DNA of 64,000 bases from an uncultured Bacilli bacterium (GCA_934086395.1 CAKOIE010000003.1:1-64000), one strand, 5' to 3'; positions 35,922 to 45,234 are shown, numbered from the stretch's first letter. Notes: generated by a model not told the origin, from the sequence alone. Translations and numbers: made by a program.

Positions 35922-37225
35922 TTACATAATTCTAAATGCCGGTGATATTCCTTGTTTTGTATTTGAAGCAAGACTTCTATACCAATCTCCCGAAACATTA
36001 ATATATACAAAAGTACTATTAGTTGAATTACGTAACCACCAAAAACTATTTGTTCCATCATATTTTTTTATTAATAAACCAAAATTATCAGTAGTAACAT
36101 TATTTATAGAATAATAATCTAACTGCCTACTTAAATTATATGCGCTATCTGTAGGAGAAATATGATTAGATTTACCGTCTTTAAATATTTCTCTAGCGCT
36201 TAATAAATATATTTTATCTTCAGTACTAAAATTTGTACTATCACTTGAACCATAGCCTGAAATAACATTTGTTGAAATAATGCTATTTTGTAAACCCGTG
36301 GGCAATTTAGTAAAAAAAGAATTATTTAAATAAGTTCTTATTTCCGATTTTTCCCATCCACCTGTATTAGTTGCTGTAAGATTCATCTCCTTTAATTCTA
36401 CGATATCCACAAATTCTAAAACAAATCCACAAGCTGTCTTTGAAAATCCCTGTTTACTGCATTCTTCAGGTGTTGTATTATTTGCAACTCTAACTTTATG
36501 TACTTGATTATCAATCATTACCTCTTTTTCAGAACCAACTGCATATGTTGTTAAATAACCATCTTTAACAATATTAGCTATTCTTTCCCATGAATCAGTA
36601 CTAAATGATCCTTCATAGTTAACAACTATCTTTCCAGCGAAACTTTTTCCTTTTTCACTATCTTGATTTTCATTATTATCTGGAAATTGTAGTTTTAAAT
36701 TAAATGTAATTGTTTGATTTGTGGTATTTGTTTTAAAATCTCCTGTTGCGAGTTCTAGGTATCTATTCCATTTTTTAAAGTTCCATGAGTATAGCCTGTT
36801 TCTGAGGTATTTCCAGGTATTGTTTGATTTGCTGTTCCAACTAAATTACTTGTTACATTATTATTTGTATTAGTTCTTTTTATATAATAATGAATCATTC
36901 CATCACTAAACTCTGATACATAATCTAGGCCTACTTTATATGGCATAGCTAAACCATTTGTCGTATTTGTTCCTGTTAATTTAAATGTTTTATTAACTAT
37001 AATGTCATTACTTGGCACAATATTTTTACTAGTTAACAAATCACTTGATCCATCAGAATAACTTATGGTCATCTTACCTCCTGTTACTTCTACTATTGAT
37101 GTACTTCCATTATTGTTTGTTGATGTAAAAAAAGCATATGTTATTCCTGAAAACATCATTAATAATATTAATAATGTTCCAATCATTACATATACTTTTG
37201 CTCTTTCATTCTTAACATTATTCAT
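35922..37225 (-). pseudogene. Frameshifted anchored surface protein (TasA/SipW-substrate-like N-terminus, DUF6273-like C-terminus)
   Basis: Two frames of one gene. 36755-37225 gives a 156-aa start with anchor (VYVMIGTLLILLMMFSGITYAFFTSTNN) and a beta domain; it ends LKNGIDT at a stop. The next frame continues without a stop from the same place (KKWNRYLELATGDF, then NQTITFNLKLQF, FAGKIVVNYEG) through the internal ATG at 36518 to WWLRNSTNST and GISPAFRIM, a DUF6273-type ending. The junction is a run of six A on the coding strand (36772-36777): one extra A, or a -1 slip on A AAA AAT, restores the frame. Could be phase variable, a programmed shift, a true pseudogene or an assembly error. Confidence 0.8.
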
Positions 37226-37250
37226 TTTATTTCACCTAACCTACAGTGAA

Positions 37251-37280
37251 ATTATATTACTAAAAGTTCTTTCCAGTCAA
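37251..37280 (-). promoter_or_regulatory. Promoter of the frameshifted surface gene
   Basis: Minus strand TTGACT (37275-37280), 18 bp, TATAAT (37251-37256), related in sequence to the three paralogue promoters (TTTTAGTAATATAATTT) but with GGAAAGAAC in place of the G tract. Confidence 0.65.
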
Positions 37281-37322
37281 GTAAATGTTTGTTCTAGTTA
37301 TAATTTATTCTATATGTAACTA

Positions 37323-37727
37323 TTATCTTGTTCTTCTTGAACGTAGTTCATTTGTTGAATTTTGTTGCATTTTTTTAAGTTCTATTTTTTTAATTTCTTG
37401 CACTAAAACCCTAATATTTCGCATATAATAATTAAGTTCAGTTTTACTAAAATAATCTGCATATAAATTAAATATCATATTACTTAAGTTACTTAACTCA
37501 GTTAAAATAAGAGTTCCATCAGTATCGTTTCCCTCATTATCAATAAAAATTAATATTTTAGAAACTAATTTAGAAAAATCAAAATTAATATTATATTTTA
37601 TAAATATTTTAATTATTTTTTCATCTACGATAGATACTTCCATATTATTTAATGTAATAGGATAACTAAAGAAATCAAATGATTCTTTAAATTTATATTT
37701 TTTCTTATTTTTATATAATTTATACAT
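37323..37727 (-). CDS. Hypothetical soluble protein after trmD
   Basis: 134 aa. Basic start, beta-rich first half, helical second half with Met/Asn, Arg-rich tail (ELRSRRTR). Begins 3 bp after the trmD stop, so last in the der-trmD operon. Not recognised. Confidence 0.6.
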   Translation of the reverse strand: MYKLYKNKKKYKFKESFDFFSYPITLNNMEVSIVDEKIIKIFIKYNINFDFSKLVSKILIFIDNEGNDTDGTLILTELSNLSNMIFNLYADYFSKTELNYYMRNIRVLVQEIKKIELKKMQQNSTNELRSRRTR

Positions 37728-37730
37728 AAT

Positions 37731-38396
37731 TTAATCCCCCATTAAATCATTTCTTTTTTCCCTTGTTACTCTTATTTTCTCACTTTTACGATACTCATCT
37801 ATTTTTTGATGATTACCAGAAAGTAAAATGCTTGGAACTTTCATTCCTCTATATTCTTCTGGCTTTGTATATGTTGGATAATCTAATAAATTATCATTAA
37901 AACTTTCACTTTCTAAACTCTCTTTATTGATAACTCCGCTAATTAATCTAACAATAGAATCAGTTATCATCATGGCAGGTAATTCTCCGCCTGTTAAAAC
38001 GAAATCACCAATACTGATTACTTCATCGGCTAAGAGTTTTATTCTTTCATCAAAACCTTCATAATGTCCACAAATTATTATTAGATGTTTTTTAGTGCTT
38101 AGTTCTTTAGCTTTTGCTTGTTTATAAGTTGTGCCAGTTGGATCCATAATAATTATATAAGAATCTTTTGTTTTAATAGCATCTATTGCTTCATAAATAG
38201 GTTCACATCTTAAAACCATTCCTGCTCCTCCACCATATGGAGTATCATCAACCATTTTATTATTTAAAGGTGAGTAATCACGAAAATTTATTATTTCTAT
38301 TTCTACTTTTTTATCATTAATAGCTCTTTTAATAATAGATTCAGTTAGAAAACCATCAAACATATTAGGAAATAAACTTAATATACTGATTTTCAT
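37731..38396 (-). CDS. trmD: tRNA (guanine-N1) methyltransferase TrmD
   Basis: 221 aa, somewhat shorter than the usual 240-250. SPOUT knot motifs: DDTPYGGGAGMVLRCEP, IICGHYEGFDERI, ISIGDFVLTGGELPAM and LLSGNHQKIDEYR. Makes m1G37. Start overlaps rimM stop as ATGA. Confidence 0.95.
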   Translation of the reverse strand: MKISILSLFPNMFDGFLTESIIKRAINDKKVEIEIINFRDYSPLNNKMVDDTPYGGGAGMVLRCEPIYEAIDAIKTKDSYIIIMDPTGTTYKQAKAKELSTKKHLIIICGHYEGFDERIKLLADEVISIGDFVLTGGELPAMMITDSIVRLISGVINKESLESESFNDNLLDYPTYTKPEEYRGMKVPSILLSGNHQKIDEYRKSEKIRVTREKRNDLMGD

Positions 38397-38878
38397 ACCA
38401 TTAACCCACTAACATCTTTAACATAAAACTTTTTATTTAATTTATCTATTTTTTTATAAAAACCTTTAAGAGGAATATAAAATTTATCATTTACTTTAAT
38501 TAAAGGATTAATTTTATTATCATCATAATCAGTTATTATACCTATTTCCTTATTATTAGATATTACTTTATAATTAACTAATTCACTTATAAGATATTCT
38601 TCATCTAGTAAGTTTAAATCTTCTTTAGCAAAATATACATCATTACCAATTAAATATTCTATATCATTAATGTCTTTGATATTATCAAGTTCTACTAAAT
38701 AGTTATTTTTATGAAAACGCACACCTGTTATTTCATAGTTTTTATCTTTAATTATAAGATGGTTATGAACTTGAAATACCCTTTTTGGCATTTCGAACTT
38801 GGATACTATTTTAAGTTCACCTTTAATTCCAAATGTATTAACTATTTTACCTACATATATTTTTTCCAACTTTATCAC
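38393..38878 (-). CDS. rimM: Ribosome maturation factor RimM
   Basis: 161 aa, start codon GTG overlapping the previous stop as GTGA. VGKIVNTFGIKGELKIVS is the RimM N-terminal signature; the PRC-barrel half holds PLIKVNDKFYIPL. 16S rRNA processing; next to trmD as in most bacteria. Confidence 0.93.
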   Translation of the reverse strand: MIKLEKIYVGKIVNTFGIKGELKIVSKFEMPKRVFQVHNHLIIKDKNYEITGVRFHKNNYLVELDNIKDINDIEYLIGNDVYFAKEDLNLLDEEYLISELVNYKVISNNKEIGIITDYDDNKINPLIKVNDKFYIPLKGFYKKIDKLNKKFYVKDVSGLMV

Positions 38879-39546
38879 CTACTTGTTATCCCAACATAAT
38901 TATCTATTATTAAGGAATCAAACATATTATTATATTTTTTTAAACTGTTTTTATTATTAACGTAATAGCCAATAACAATATTTTCTTCTCTTAATTTATT
39001 TAATTTTATTTTATCATAATATTCTATATTGTAGCTTTTAAAGTCTGATTTAATAAAATAGAATCCTAGATTAAAGCCCTTATGCTTAGTTACAGCTTCT
39101 CCTACAATATAACTTTCACGATGCTTATTTAGCCACATTATTATTTTAATATCAGTTGATAATAGAGCAAATTTACCAGAATAATTATCCAATAAATTAA
39201 ATAATTCTTCATTTTTAGTATGTATTTTTAAGCTTAAAATAATAGGAATGTCTTTGGTTAGTTCTAAGATTTCCGATAATTTAGGAATATGATAAAAAGA
39301 CAAATATGATATTTCATCGTATGTCATATCTTTAATATTATCTTTTTGATTTTGAATTCTGGTTAAACAATCATTTTCACAAATAATTAATTCTTTATCT
39401 TTGGTTTCACATACGGTTAAATAAATAGCTTTATTTTTACGGATTGCTACTTTTATTGCCTCTAAAGTATTTTCATAAACATTTTTATTATCATATATTC
39501 CTTTATAAACAAAATAACGAGATTTTAAAAACGATAGATCTTTCAT
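38875..39546 (-). CDS. GDPD-like protein with lost catalytic residues
   Basis: 223 aa, a TIM-barrel glycerophosphodiester phosphodiesterase scaffold: YENTLEAIKVAI matches PENTLxAF, KDKELIICEND matches the DG-x-x-V-x-HD strand, and IPKLSEILELTKDIPIIL matches the IPTLxEVL strand. The catalytic HRG reads YKG, the metal ligands E-x-D are replaced by YLTV, and HD reads ND. Likely inactive as an esterase; perhaps a binding protein. In the der-trmD operon by 4-bp overlaps on both sides. Confidence 0.7.
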   Translation of the reverse strand: MKDLSFLKSRYFVYKGIYDNKNVYENTLEAIKVAIRKNKAIYLTVCETKDKELIICENDCLTRIQNQKDNIKDMTYDEISYLSFYHIPKLSEILELTKDIPIILSLKIHTKNEELFNLLDNYSGKFALLSTDIKIIMWLNKHRESYIVGEAVTKHKGFNLGFYFIKSDFKSYNIEYYDKIKLNKLREENIVIGYYVNNKNSLKKYNNMFDSLIIDNYVGITSR

Positions 39547-40265
39547 CTTTTACCACCAAGTTCATACATTAGGATGCTAGCAGATACCCCGGCATTTAAG
39601 CTTTCACATAAGGGATTCATAGGAAGTTTTAAATTTTGATCGGCAAGGGCTTTAACACTATCTTTAACACCACTAGCTTCTGAGCCAATAATTATAGCAT
39701 GCTTATTATTTTCTTTTTGAGGACTAACTCCAGTAACTACATCTGTTGAATATATTTTATAACCATTATTTTTTAGGATATAAATATTTTTTTCAATATC
39801 ATCTATTATTATGTTTATGTTAAAAAGCATTCCTTCACTTGATCTTATAACTTTTCCGTTATACACATCAACACATTCTTTTGATAAGATAATAGTTTGA
39901 TAATTAAAAGCAACTGCTGAACGAATTATTGTACCTAAATTTCCAGGATCTTTTATGTTATCTAGTATAACTACATTGCCAACTATTTCATTATTATTTT
40001 CAATTTTACAAACTGCTAGTTCTTTAGGACTACTTGTTTGATCTGATAATTTTTTCATAACTTTTTCGGATACATAAGTAGCATCAAATCCATAGGTATT
40101 TGGCGTTCCTTCAAGCAAAAATAATTCTAAAACTAAGTTCTTTTTTAAGGCTTCTTCAACTAAATGTTTTCCTACAGCAAGAAACTTGTTATTAATTTTA
40201 CGGTATTTTTTATCATGTAATTTAGCTATTTCTTTTACTCTTTCATTATTTACTGATTCAATCAT
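39543..40265 (-). CDS. SpoU/TrmH-family RNA 2-prime-O-methyltransferase
   Basis: 240 aa. N-terminal substrate-binding domain (KIAKLHDKKYRK-like start), then SPOUT motifs VILDNIKDPGNLGTIIRSA, AIIIGSEASGVKD and LKLPMNPLCESLNAGVSASI. Similar to YsgA/RlmB. Overlaps both neighbours as ATGA. Confidence 0.9.
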   Translation of the reverse strand: MIESVNNERVKEIAKLHDKKYRKINNKFLAVGKHLVEEALKKNLVLELFLLEGTPNTYGFDATYVSEKVMKKLSDQTSSPKELAVCKIENNNEIVGNVVILDNIKDPGNLGTIIRSAVAFNYQTIILSKECVDVYNGKVIRSSEGMLFNINIIIDDIEKNIYILKNNGYKIYSTDVVTGVSPQKENNKHAIIIGSEASGVKDSVKALADQNLKLPMNPLCESLNAGVSASILMYELGGKR

Positions 40266-40903
40266 TTATTATTTAACTCCTTTCTTGCTTGTTTGTAATA
40301 GGGATAATATTTAGCTACTTCATTCCAAAATGCGGGTGAATGATCCATATGTTTAAAGTGACATAATTCATGAACTATTACATAATCGATTAAATTAACA
40401 TCTTTAGTAATTAGTTCGGTATTTAAGGTTACAGTCATACTACTTTTATTACATACTCCCCATCTAGTTTTCATTTTACGAACTTTTAATGTGAACTTTG
40501 GTAGATTATCAAACATATTCATTATTCGATCTAATCTAACTTTAAAAACATCATAACATAGACTATAAATATAATTTATAGCGTCTTCTTCACTTTTAGC
40601 ATAAATATAATTATTATCTATAAATGTTTTATCACTTTCTATTAGTGATAATTCATCACCTAAATACATTATTTTATTAGGTTTTAATTTATTTGCTTTA
40701 AGTTTATTATTAGCTTTAATTATAAAGGCTTTATTATCATTTATTATTTTTAATATTTCTTTATTAGTTGTATAAAGATTAGCTGATACCTCTATTTTAT
40801 TTTCTTCTTTTACTCTTAAGTATAAGTTTTTTATTCTTTTACGATTAACAATTATTTCGAATGCTTCATTATCAATTATAATTTTATTATTCATCATCGC
40901 CAC
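40262..40903 (-). CDS. YgjP-like zinc metallopeptidase (M48/WLM type)
   Basis: 213 aa. Zinc site VIVHELCHFKHMDHSPAFW (HExxH plus downstream HSxxFW) and the family block KMKTRWGVCNKSSMTVTLN. YgjP domains act with restriction or stress systems in some bacteria, but here it sits in a house-keeping operon between der and spoU. Overlaps der by 17 bp. Confidence 0.88.
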   Translation of the reverse strand: MAMMNNKIIIDNEAFEIIVNRKRIKNLYLRVKEENKIEVSANLYTTNKEILKIINDNKAFIIKANNKLKANKLKPNKIMYLGDELSLIESDKTFIDNNYIYAKSEEDAINYIYSLCYDVFKVRLDRIMNMFDNLPKFTLKVRKMKTRWGVCNKSSMTVTLNTELITKDVNLIDYVIVHELCHFKHMDHSPAFWNEVAKYYPYYKQARKELNNK

Positions 40904-42203
40904 TACGATTAGTAAATTTAAAGATTATAGGGGTGCCAGTAAAATCAAAGTTTTCTCTTATTTGATTTTCTAAATATCTTTCATAACTAAAGTGTACTAG
41001 ATTTTTATTGTTAACAGAAAATTCAAATTTAGGTGGTTTTGTTCCTGTTTGATGAACAAAGTATATTTTCAAACGTTTTCCTTTATAAGAAGGTGGTTCA
41101 TGAATTAGAACTGCTTCTCTTATTACATCATTTAAAACACTAGTTTTAACACTTCTAGTTAAGCCTTCATATGCTTTAATTACTTCTGGCATTAATGTAT
41201 GAATTCTTGATTTTGTTTTACTTGATAAAAATACAATAGGTGCATATGGAGCAAATTGAAAGTTATTTCTAATTAATTTTGTCCATGTTTTAATAGCTTC
41301 ATCTTTATTATCTATTAAATCCCATTTATTTACGCATATTACAAGAGCTTTACCTGCATCAATAGCGTATGATGCTATATGTTTATCATGTTCAATTATT
41401 CCTTCTTCGGCATTTAGAACAAGAACACAGACATCTGATCTTTCAATTGCTTTAAGACTTCTAAGCAAACTGTATTTTTCAATATTCTCATAAATCTTAC
41501 CTTTTTTACGCATACCAGCTGTATCAATTACAATATAGTCATTTTTTTCATATGTAAAACGAGAATCAATAGCATCACGGGTAGTCCCAGCAACGTTTGA
41601 GACTATTGAACGTTCTTCATTTAATAAGGCGTTTACTAAACTACTTTTTCCAACATTAGGTCTTCCAATAAGGGAAAATTTTAAAGTAGCATCATCTTCT
41701 TCGGTTGTATATGGATTAAAATCCTTAGTAATTGCATTTAATAATTCTTTAATTCCTTTATTATGTTCAGCAGATACGGGATAATAAGCATCAAATCCAA
41801 GTTCATAATAGTTGTAAATATTGTTATTCATATGTTTTTCATCTAATTTATTTACAGCAACAATTACTTCTTTATTACTCTTTTTAAGAAGACTTGATAT
41901 TAATAAATCATTACTTGTTAAATCTTCTTTACCATCTATAACAAATACGATTAAATCTGATTCATCAATAGCAAGTTCGGCTTGCATTTTAATATTTTCA
42001 TTAAATGTTGCTTTTTCTAAATCAATTCCACCAGTATCTATTAAATTAAAACTTTTATCTTCATAGTTAACTATTCCATAGATACGATCTCTAGTAACAC
42101 CGGCTTGATCATCAATTATAGATTTTTTTTCATTTATTAATCTATTAAATAATGAACTTTTTCCAGTATTTGGTCTTCCAATTAAGGATACTGTTTTTCG
42201 CAT
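40887..42203 (-). CDS. der: Ribosome assembly GTPase Der
   Basis: 438 aa. Two tandem G domains: GRPNTGKSSLFN (8-19) with DTGGID, and GRPNVGKSSLVN (about 182-193) with DTAGMRKK; KH-like end with KIYFVHQTGTKPPKFEFSVN. Essential for 50S assembly. First gene of the der-to-37323 operon. Confidence 0.96.
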   Translation of the reverse strand: MRKTVSLIGRPNTGKSSLFNRLINEKKSIIDDQAGVTRDRIYGIVNYEDKSFNLIDTGGIDLEKATFNENIKMQAELAIDESDLIVFVIDGKEDLTSNDLLISSLLKKSNKEVIVAVNKLDEKHMNNNIYNYYELGFDAYYPVSAEHNKGIKELLNAITKDFNPYTTEEDDATLKFSLIGRPNVGKSSLVNALLNEERSIVSNVAGTTRDAIDSRFTYEKNDYIVIDTAGMRKKGKIYENIEKYSLLRSLKAIERSDVCVLVLNAEEGIIEHDKHIASYAIDAGKALVICVNKWDLIDNKDEAIKTWTKLIRNNFQFAPYAPIVFLSSKTKSRIHTLMPEVIKAYEGLTRSVKTSVLNDVIREAVLIHEPPSYKGKRLKIYFVHQTGTKPPKFEFSVNNKNLVHFSYERYLENQIRENFDFTGTPIIFKFTNRSGDDE

Positions 42204-42292
42204 AATTAATCACTTCTTTTTCTAATCCATATATTATCATAAAATAGGCAAAATAAAAAGTAAGTTTTGTTTGCTTACTTTGAATTTAATTC

Positions 42293-42697
42293 TTATCTTA
42301 TAGTTTTCATTTTTTTATCTTCTGCTGTAACTTTATCAACTACTATGTTAAATACTTCAGTTAAATTTAAAGCTTCACATATTTCTTTAGCATAAAATTT
42401 AGCTATTTCGGTAGATACACCTTTGTTTATTTCATAGTTACATAAATACTCTTCAATAACTTCTCTTTCTCTACCATTGATATAATTTTTTATTTTGCTT
42501 ACAGGCCATTTTAAATTTTTTAATTGTTTTTCTACTTGTAATAAAATTATTATGTATAAATTGGAAAGTAATTCAAATAATTCTGTGTTATTTGAAAACT
42601 CTTCTACTTTATCAAGTGTAAAAAAACTTACAACAGTACGTACTTTAAGATAATTTTTTAATTCTTCATAGGTTATAATTAAATTTTCTTTTTCCAT
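42293..42697 (-). CDS. Hypothetical helical protein
   Basis: 134 aa, charged and helical, no signal or membrane helix. Ribosome site GGGGGATT-like before ATG. Not recognised. A single gene between der and the type I modules. Confidence 0.55.
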   Translation of the reverse strand: MEKENLIITYEELKNYLKVRTVVSFFTLDKVEEFSNNTELFELLSNLYIIILLQVEKQLKNLKWPVSKIKNYINGREREVIEEYLCNYEINKGVSTEIAKFYAKEICEALNLTEVFNIVVDKVTAEDKKMKTIR

Positions 42698-42797
42698 TTT
42701 CTAATCCCCCTGATTGCCTGTATTATAGCATATTTTTAGAAATAATTGCAACTATTTGTTTAATAATATATTTTTATGGAATTTCGGTTGTTTTACG

Positions 42798-42827
42798 TTG
42801 ACTATATCATACTCTGTTTGTTATAGA
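42798..42827 (+). promoter_or_regulatory. Sense promoter of type I module 3
   Basis: TTGACT (42798-42803), then TATAGA at 42822-42827 with 18 bp (or TTATAG with 17). Weaker -10 than the other modules. Confidence 0.55.
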
Positions 42828-42895
42828 ATCACTTAGGAATATTTAATTAATAGGGTGATTGCCTTTTTCAAACTATTATGAAAGAATGTGATATT

Positions 42896-42973
42896 ATGAG
42901 CAAAAAAGATTATTTAATTTTTATCTTACTTATAATTATAATATTGTTAATTGTAGTTATTTTATCTAAATAG
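42896..42973 (+). CDS. Hydrophobic 25-aa peptide, putative type I toxin 3
   Basis: 25 aa: MSKKDYLIFILLIIIILLIV then VILSK. The N-terminal MSK/MNK-basic start and one helix match toxins 1, 2 and 4. The ribosome site is degenerate here (AAAGAATG where others have GGAGG) and an in-frame ATG lies 18 bp upstream, so this copy may be weakened. The leader has the GGGTGATTGCC box repeated on the antisense side. Confidence 0.55.
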   Translation: MSKKDYLIFILLIIIILLIVVILSK

Positions 42974-42985
42974 CTATTAAAAACA

Positions 42986-43088
42986 AAAAATCACCTCAAC
43001 AGGGAGTTTTGGTGATTTCTACCTATATAAGGTAATCATCTAACTATCCAAATAGATGTTCCTTTTATTTTATGTAAGTATTCCTTAC
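42986..43088 (-). ncRNA. Putative antisense antitoxin RNA of module 3
   Basis: Minus-strand promoter TTGAAT (43118-43123), 17 bp, TAATAT (43095-43100). RNA begins near 43088 with a TATGTAAG/CTTACATA hairpin, contains AAGGAACAT and GATGATTACC boxes, and ends at the hairpin AAATCACC/GGTGATTT (42988-43018). Confidence 0.6.
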
Positions 43089-43156
43089 ATATTCATATTA
43101 GCAAATTTTCAAAATTTATTCAAGCACAGCAAATACGATTATTCGTAATTTTTTTA

Positions 43157-43185
43157 TTGACTTTATTCTTACGAAACTATATATT
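43157..43185 (+). promoter_or_regulatory. Sense promoter of type I module 4
   Basis: TTGACT (43157-43162), 17 bp, TATATT (43180-43185). Confidence 0.7.
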
Positions 43186-43251
43186 TATTTATAGGAACAA
43201 CTAATTAGTTGGGTGATCGCCTTGCTTCATAACGAAGGGAGGTAGATAATT

Positions 43252-43335
43252 ATGAACAAAAGAGATATATTAATTTTCTTTTTATTAATTTTTATCCTTC
43301 TTTTAATTATTCTATTATATATAGTATTAATATAA
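43252..43335 (+). CDS. Hydrophobic 27-aa peptide, putative type I toxin 4
   Basis: 27 aa: MNKRDILIFFLLIFILLLII then LLYIVLI. Strong GGGAGG site. Single membrane helix with basic N-terminus. Related to toxin 3 (KxD-L-IF) and, in layout, to toxins 1-2. Leader box TTAGTTGGGTGATCGCC is mirrored on the antisense RNA. Confidence 0.65.
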   Translation: MNKRDILIFFLLIFILLLIILLYIVLI

Positions 43336-43341
43336 AGAAAA

Positions 43342-43442
43342 TCACCTAACTCAGCAATGAATTAGGTGAGAACAAAACATTGGTAATCACCCAACATGCG
43401 AAATTGGATGTTCCTTTTTTATTTTATGTAAGTATTCCTTAC
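43342..43442 (-). ncRNA. Putative antisense antitoxin RNA of module 4
   Basis: Minus-strand promoter TTGCAC (43472-43477), 17 bp, TAATAT (43449-43454). RNA from about 43442 with TATGTAAG/CTTACATA hairpin, AAGGAACAT and GTTGGGTGATTACC boxes, ending at the perfect stem TCACCTAA/TTAGGTGA (43342-43369). Confidence 0.65.
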
Positions 43443-43521
43443 ATATTCATATTATCAAATTTTATATGTTTGTGCAAGTATCTAATAACGACAATTCGTA
43501 ATAAAAAATTTTAAAAAATAG

Positions 43522-43989
43522 TTAGGCAACACTAACTATTTTAATTTGATAACTTCCAGTAGGAGATGAAATTTCTACTGTATCTCCTTCACTTTTATTA
43601 ATAATTGCTTTACCAATAGGTGATTCGTTAGAAATCTTATTTTCAAATGGATCTGCTTCCATTCTTCCTACGATATGATAAACTTCTTCTTCGTCATCAT
43701 CAACATATTTAATTGTAACTGTTGAACCAACATCAACTATATGAGAATTTTTCTTTTCAATAATAGTTGCATTAGCAAGCATAAATTCAAGTTCTTTAAT
43801 TCTTCCCTCAACTTCAGCTTGTTCATTTCTTGCAGCATCATAGTCGGCATTTTCAGATAAGTCCCCTTGGCTTCTAGCATCTTTAATTGCTTCGATAACC
43901 TTTGGTCTTCTCACATTTTTTAATTCATTTAATTCTTCTTCAAGTTCTAAAAAACCATCACTTGTTAATAATATATCTTTCTTTGACAT
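43522..43989 (-). CDS. greA: Transcription elongation factor GreA
   Basis: 155 aa from ATG 43989; a TTG in frame at 43998 is too close to the AAGGAG site. N-terminal coiled coil with RRPKVIEAIKDARSQGDLSENADYDAARNEQ and C-terminal FKBP-like domain with ISNESPIGKAIINKSEGD. Rescues backtracked RNA polymerase. Order greA, yrrO, yrrN, yrrM resembles Bacillus. Confidence 0.96.
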   Translation of the reverse strand: MSKKDILLTSDGFLELEEELNELKNVRRPKVIEAIKDARSQGDLSENADYDAARNEQAEVEGRIKELEFMLANATIIEKKNSHIVDVGSTVTIKYVDDDEEEVYHIVGRMEADPFENKISNESPIGKAIINKSEGDTVEISSPTGSYQIKIVSVA

Positions 43990-44031
43990 TAATATCAAAT
44001 CTCCTTCAAAATTTACAATAACAAGAATATA

Positions 44032-45234
44032 CTACAAAATAGACTCTTTGTCAATTGTTTTTAATCTCATGATATCGTCTTTACATAGAGGAATGTCTGT
44101 TTTAAATTTAACAATCATTTGAGCATGATTTGCTTCTTCTATTAAATTCATATCCTCATCATAAATATCTTCTATAGTATACTCAGTTTCTTCAAAATTA
44201 GGACTAATAAATTCAACTATAGTACCTTTTTTAAAATAATTTCTTTGTTCTAAGGTAATTAATCCATTATCATTACTTAATACTACTCCTAAAAAATCTT
44301 GATTAGATACTTCTTTATTACCATTATAATATTGATCTTTATAATTAGGTAATTCTTTAAAAAATTGAGGATTACTTTCTCTATTAGCACATCTATTTAA
44401 TACTTTAAGATAATAATTAATAGTTTTATCATTTATACGATTATTTATAACATCATCTATAATTTTACGATAACTTGAAATTACAGTTGCTATATAATAA
44501 ATACTACGCATTCTTCCTTCAATTTTAAAAGAATTAACACCAGCATCTATCATATCTTTAATGTAAATAGCCATATTTAAATCTTTAGGACACATTTGAT
44601 AGTTTTCTCCTAATTCGTTACCATTTATATCACCAATTGCAAAATTCCAACGACATACTTGAGCACATCCTCCACGATTAGCATCTCTATTTGTTGCATA
44701 ATTACTCATAATGCATCTACCACTAATTGATGTACACATTGCACCATGAATAAATGCTTCTAAATCTAATCCAGTATATTCTTTTATTTCTTTTATATCT
44801 TCTTCACTAGCTTCCCTAGCTAAAACTACTCTACTAGCTCCTAACTCTTTATAAAAAAGTGCGGTTTCTTTATTTAAAGTACTAGCTTGTGTTGATATAT
44901 GAAGTTCCATTTTTAAGTGTAATTCTTTCCATAAATTCATTATATAGTAATCACTTACAATAATTGCATCTACATTTACCCTATCCAAAAATAATAGATA
45001 TTCTTTTAAACCATCTATATTTTCATCATGTAATACGATATTTACTGTAACATATACTTTTTTATTTAAATTATGAGCATAAATTACGGCATCTTTTATT
45101 TCTTCATTAGTAAAATTTTTAGCATTAGCTCTTAATGAATAATTTTTGCCACCTATATAAACCGCATCAGCACCATATCTTAAAGCAAACTTTAATCTTT
45201 CAAAATCACCAGCTGGGCTTAATAACTCTATCAT
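44032..45234 (-). CDS. yrrO: U32 peptidase-family protein (YrrO/TrhP2-like)
   Basis: 400 aa. Starts SPAGDFERLKFALRYGADAVYIGG and carries the U32 signature EAFIHGAMCTSISGRCIMSNY plus the Cys set GGCAQVCRW and NRCANRESN. Close relatives help make 5-hydroxyuridine at tRNA position 34 from prephenate; that role is inferred from family and order. Overlaps yrrN by 4 bp. Confidence 0.9.
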   Translation of the reverse strand: MIELLSPAGDFERLKFALRYGADAVYIGGKNYSLRANAKNFTNEEIKDAVIYAHNLNKKVYVTVNIVLHDENIDGLKEYLLFLDRVNVDAIIVSDYYIMNLWKELHLKMELHISTQASTLNKETALFYKELGASRVVLAREASEEDIKEIKEYTGLDLEAFIHGAMCTSISGRCIMSNYATNRDANRGGCAQVCRWNFAIGDINGNELGENYQMCPKDLNMAIYIKDMIDAGVNSFKIEGRMRSIYYIATVISSYRKIIDDVINNRINDKTINYYLKVLNRCANRESNPQFFKELPNYKDQYYNGNKEVSNQDFLGVVLSNDNGLITLEQRNYFKKGTIVEFISPNFEETEYTIEDIYDEDMNLIEEANHAQMIVKFKTDIPLCKDDIMRLKTIDKESIL

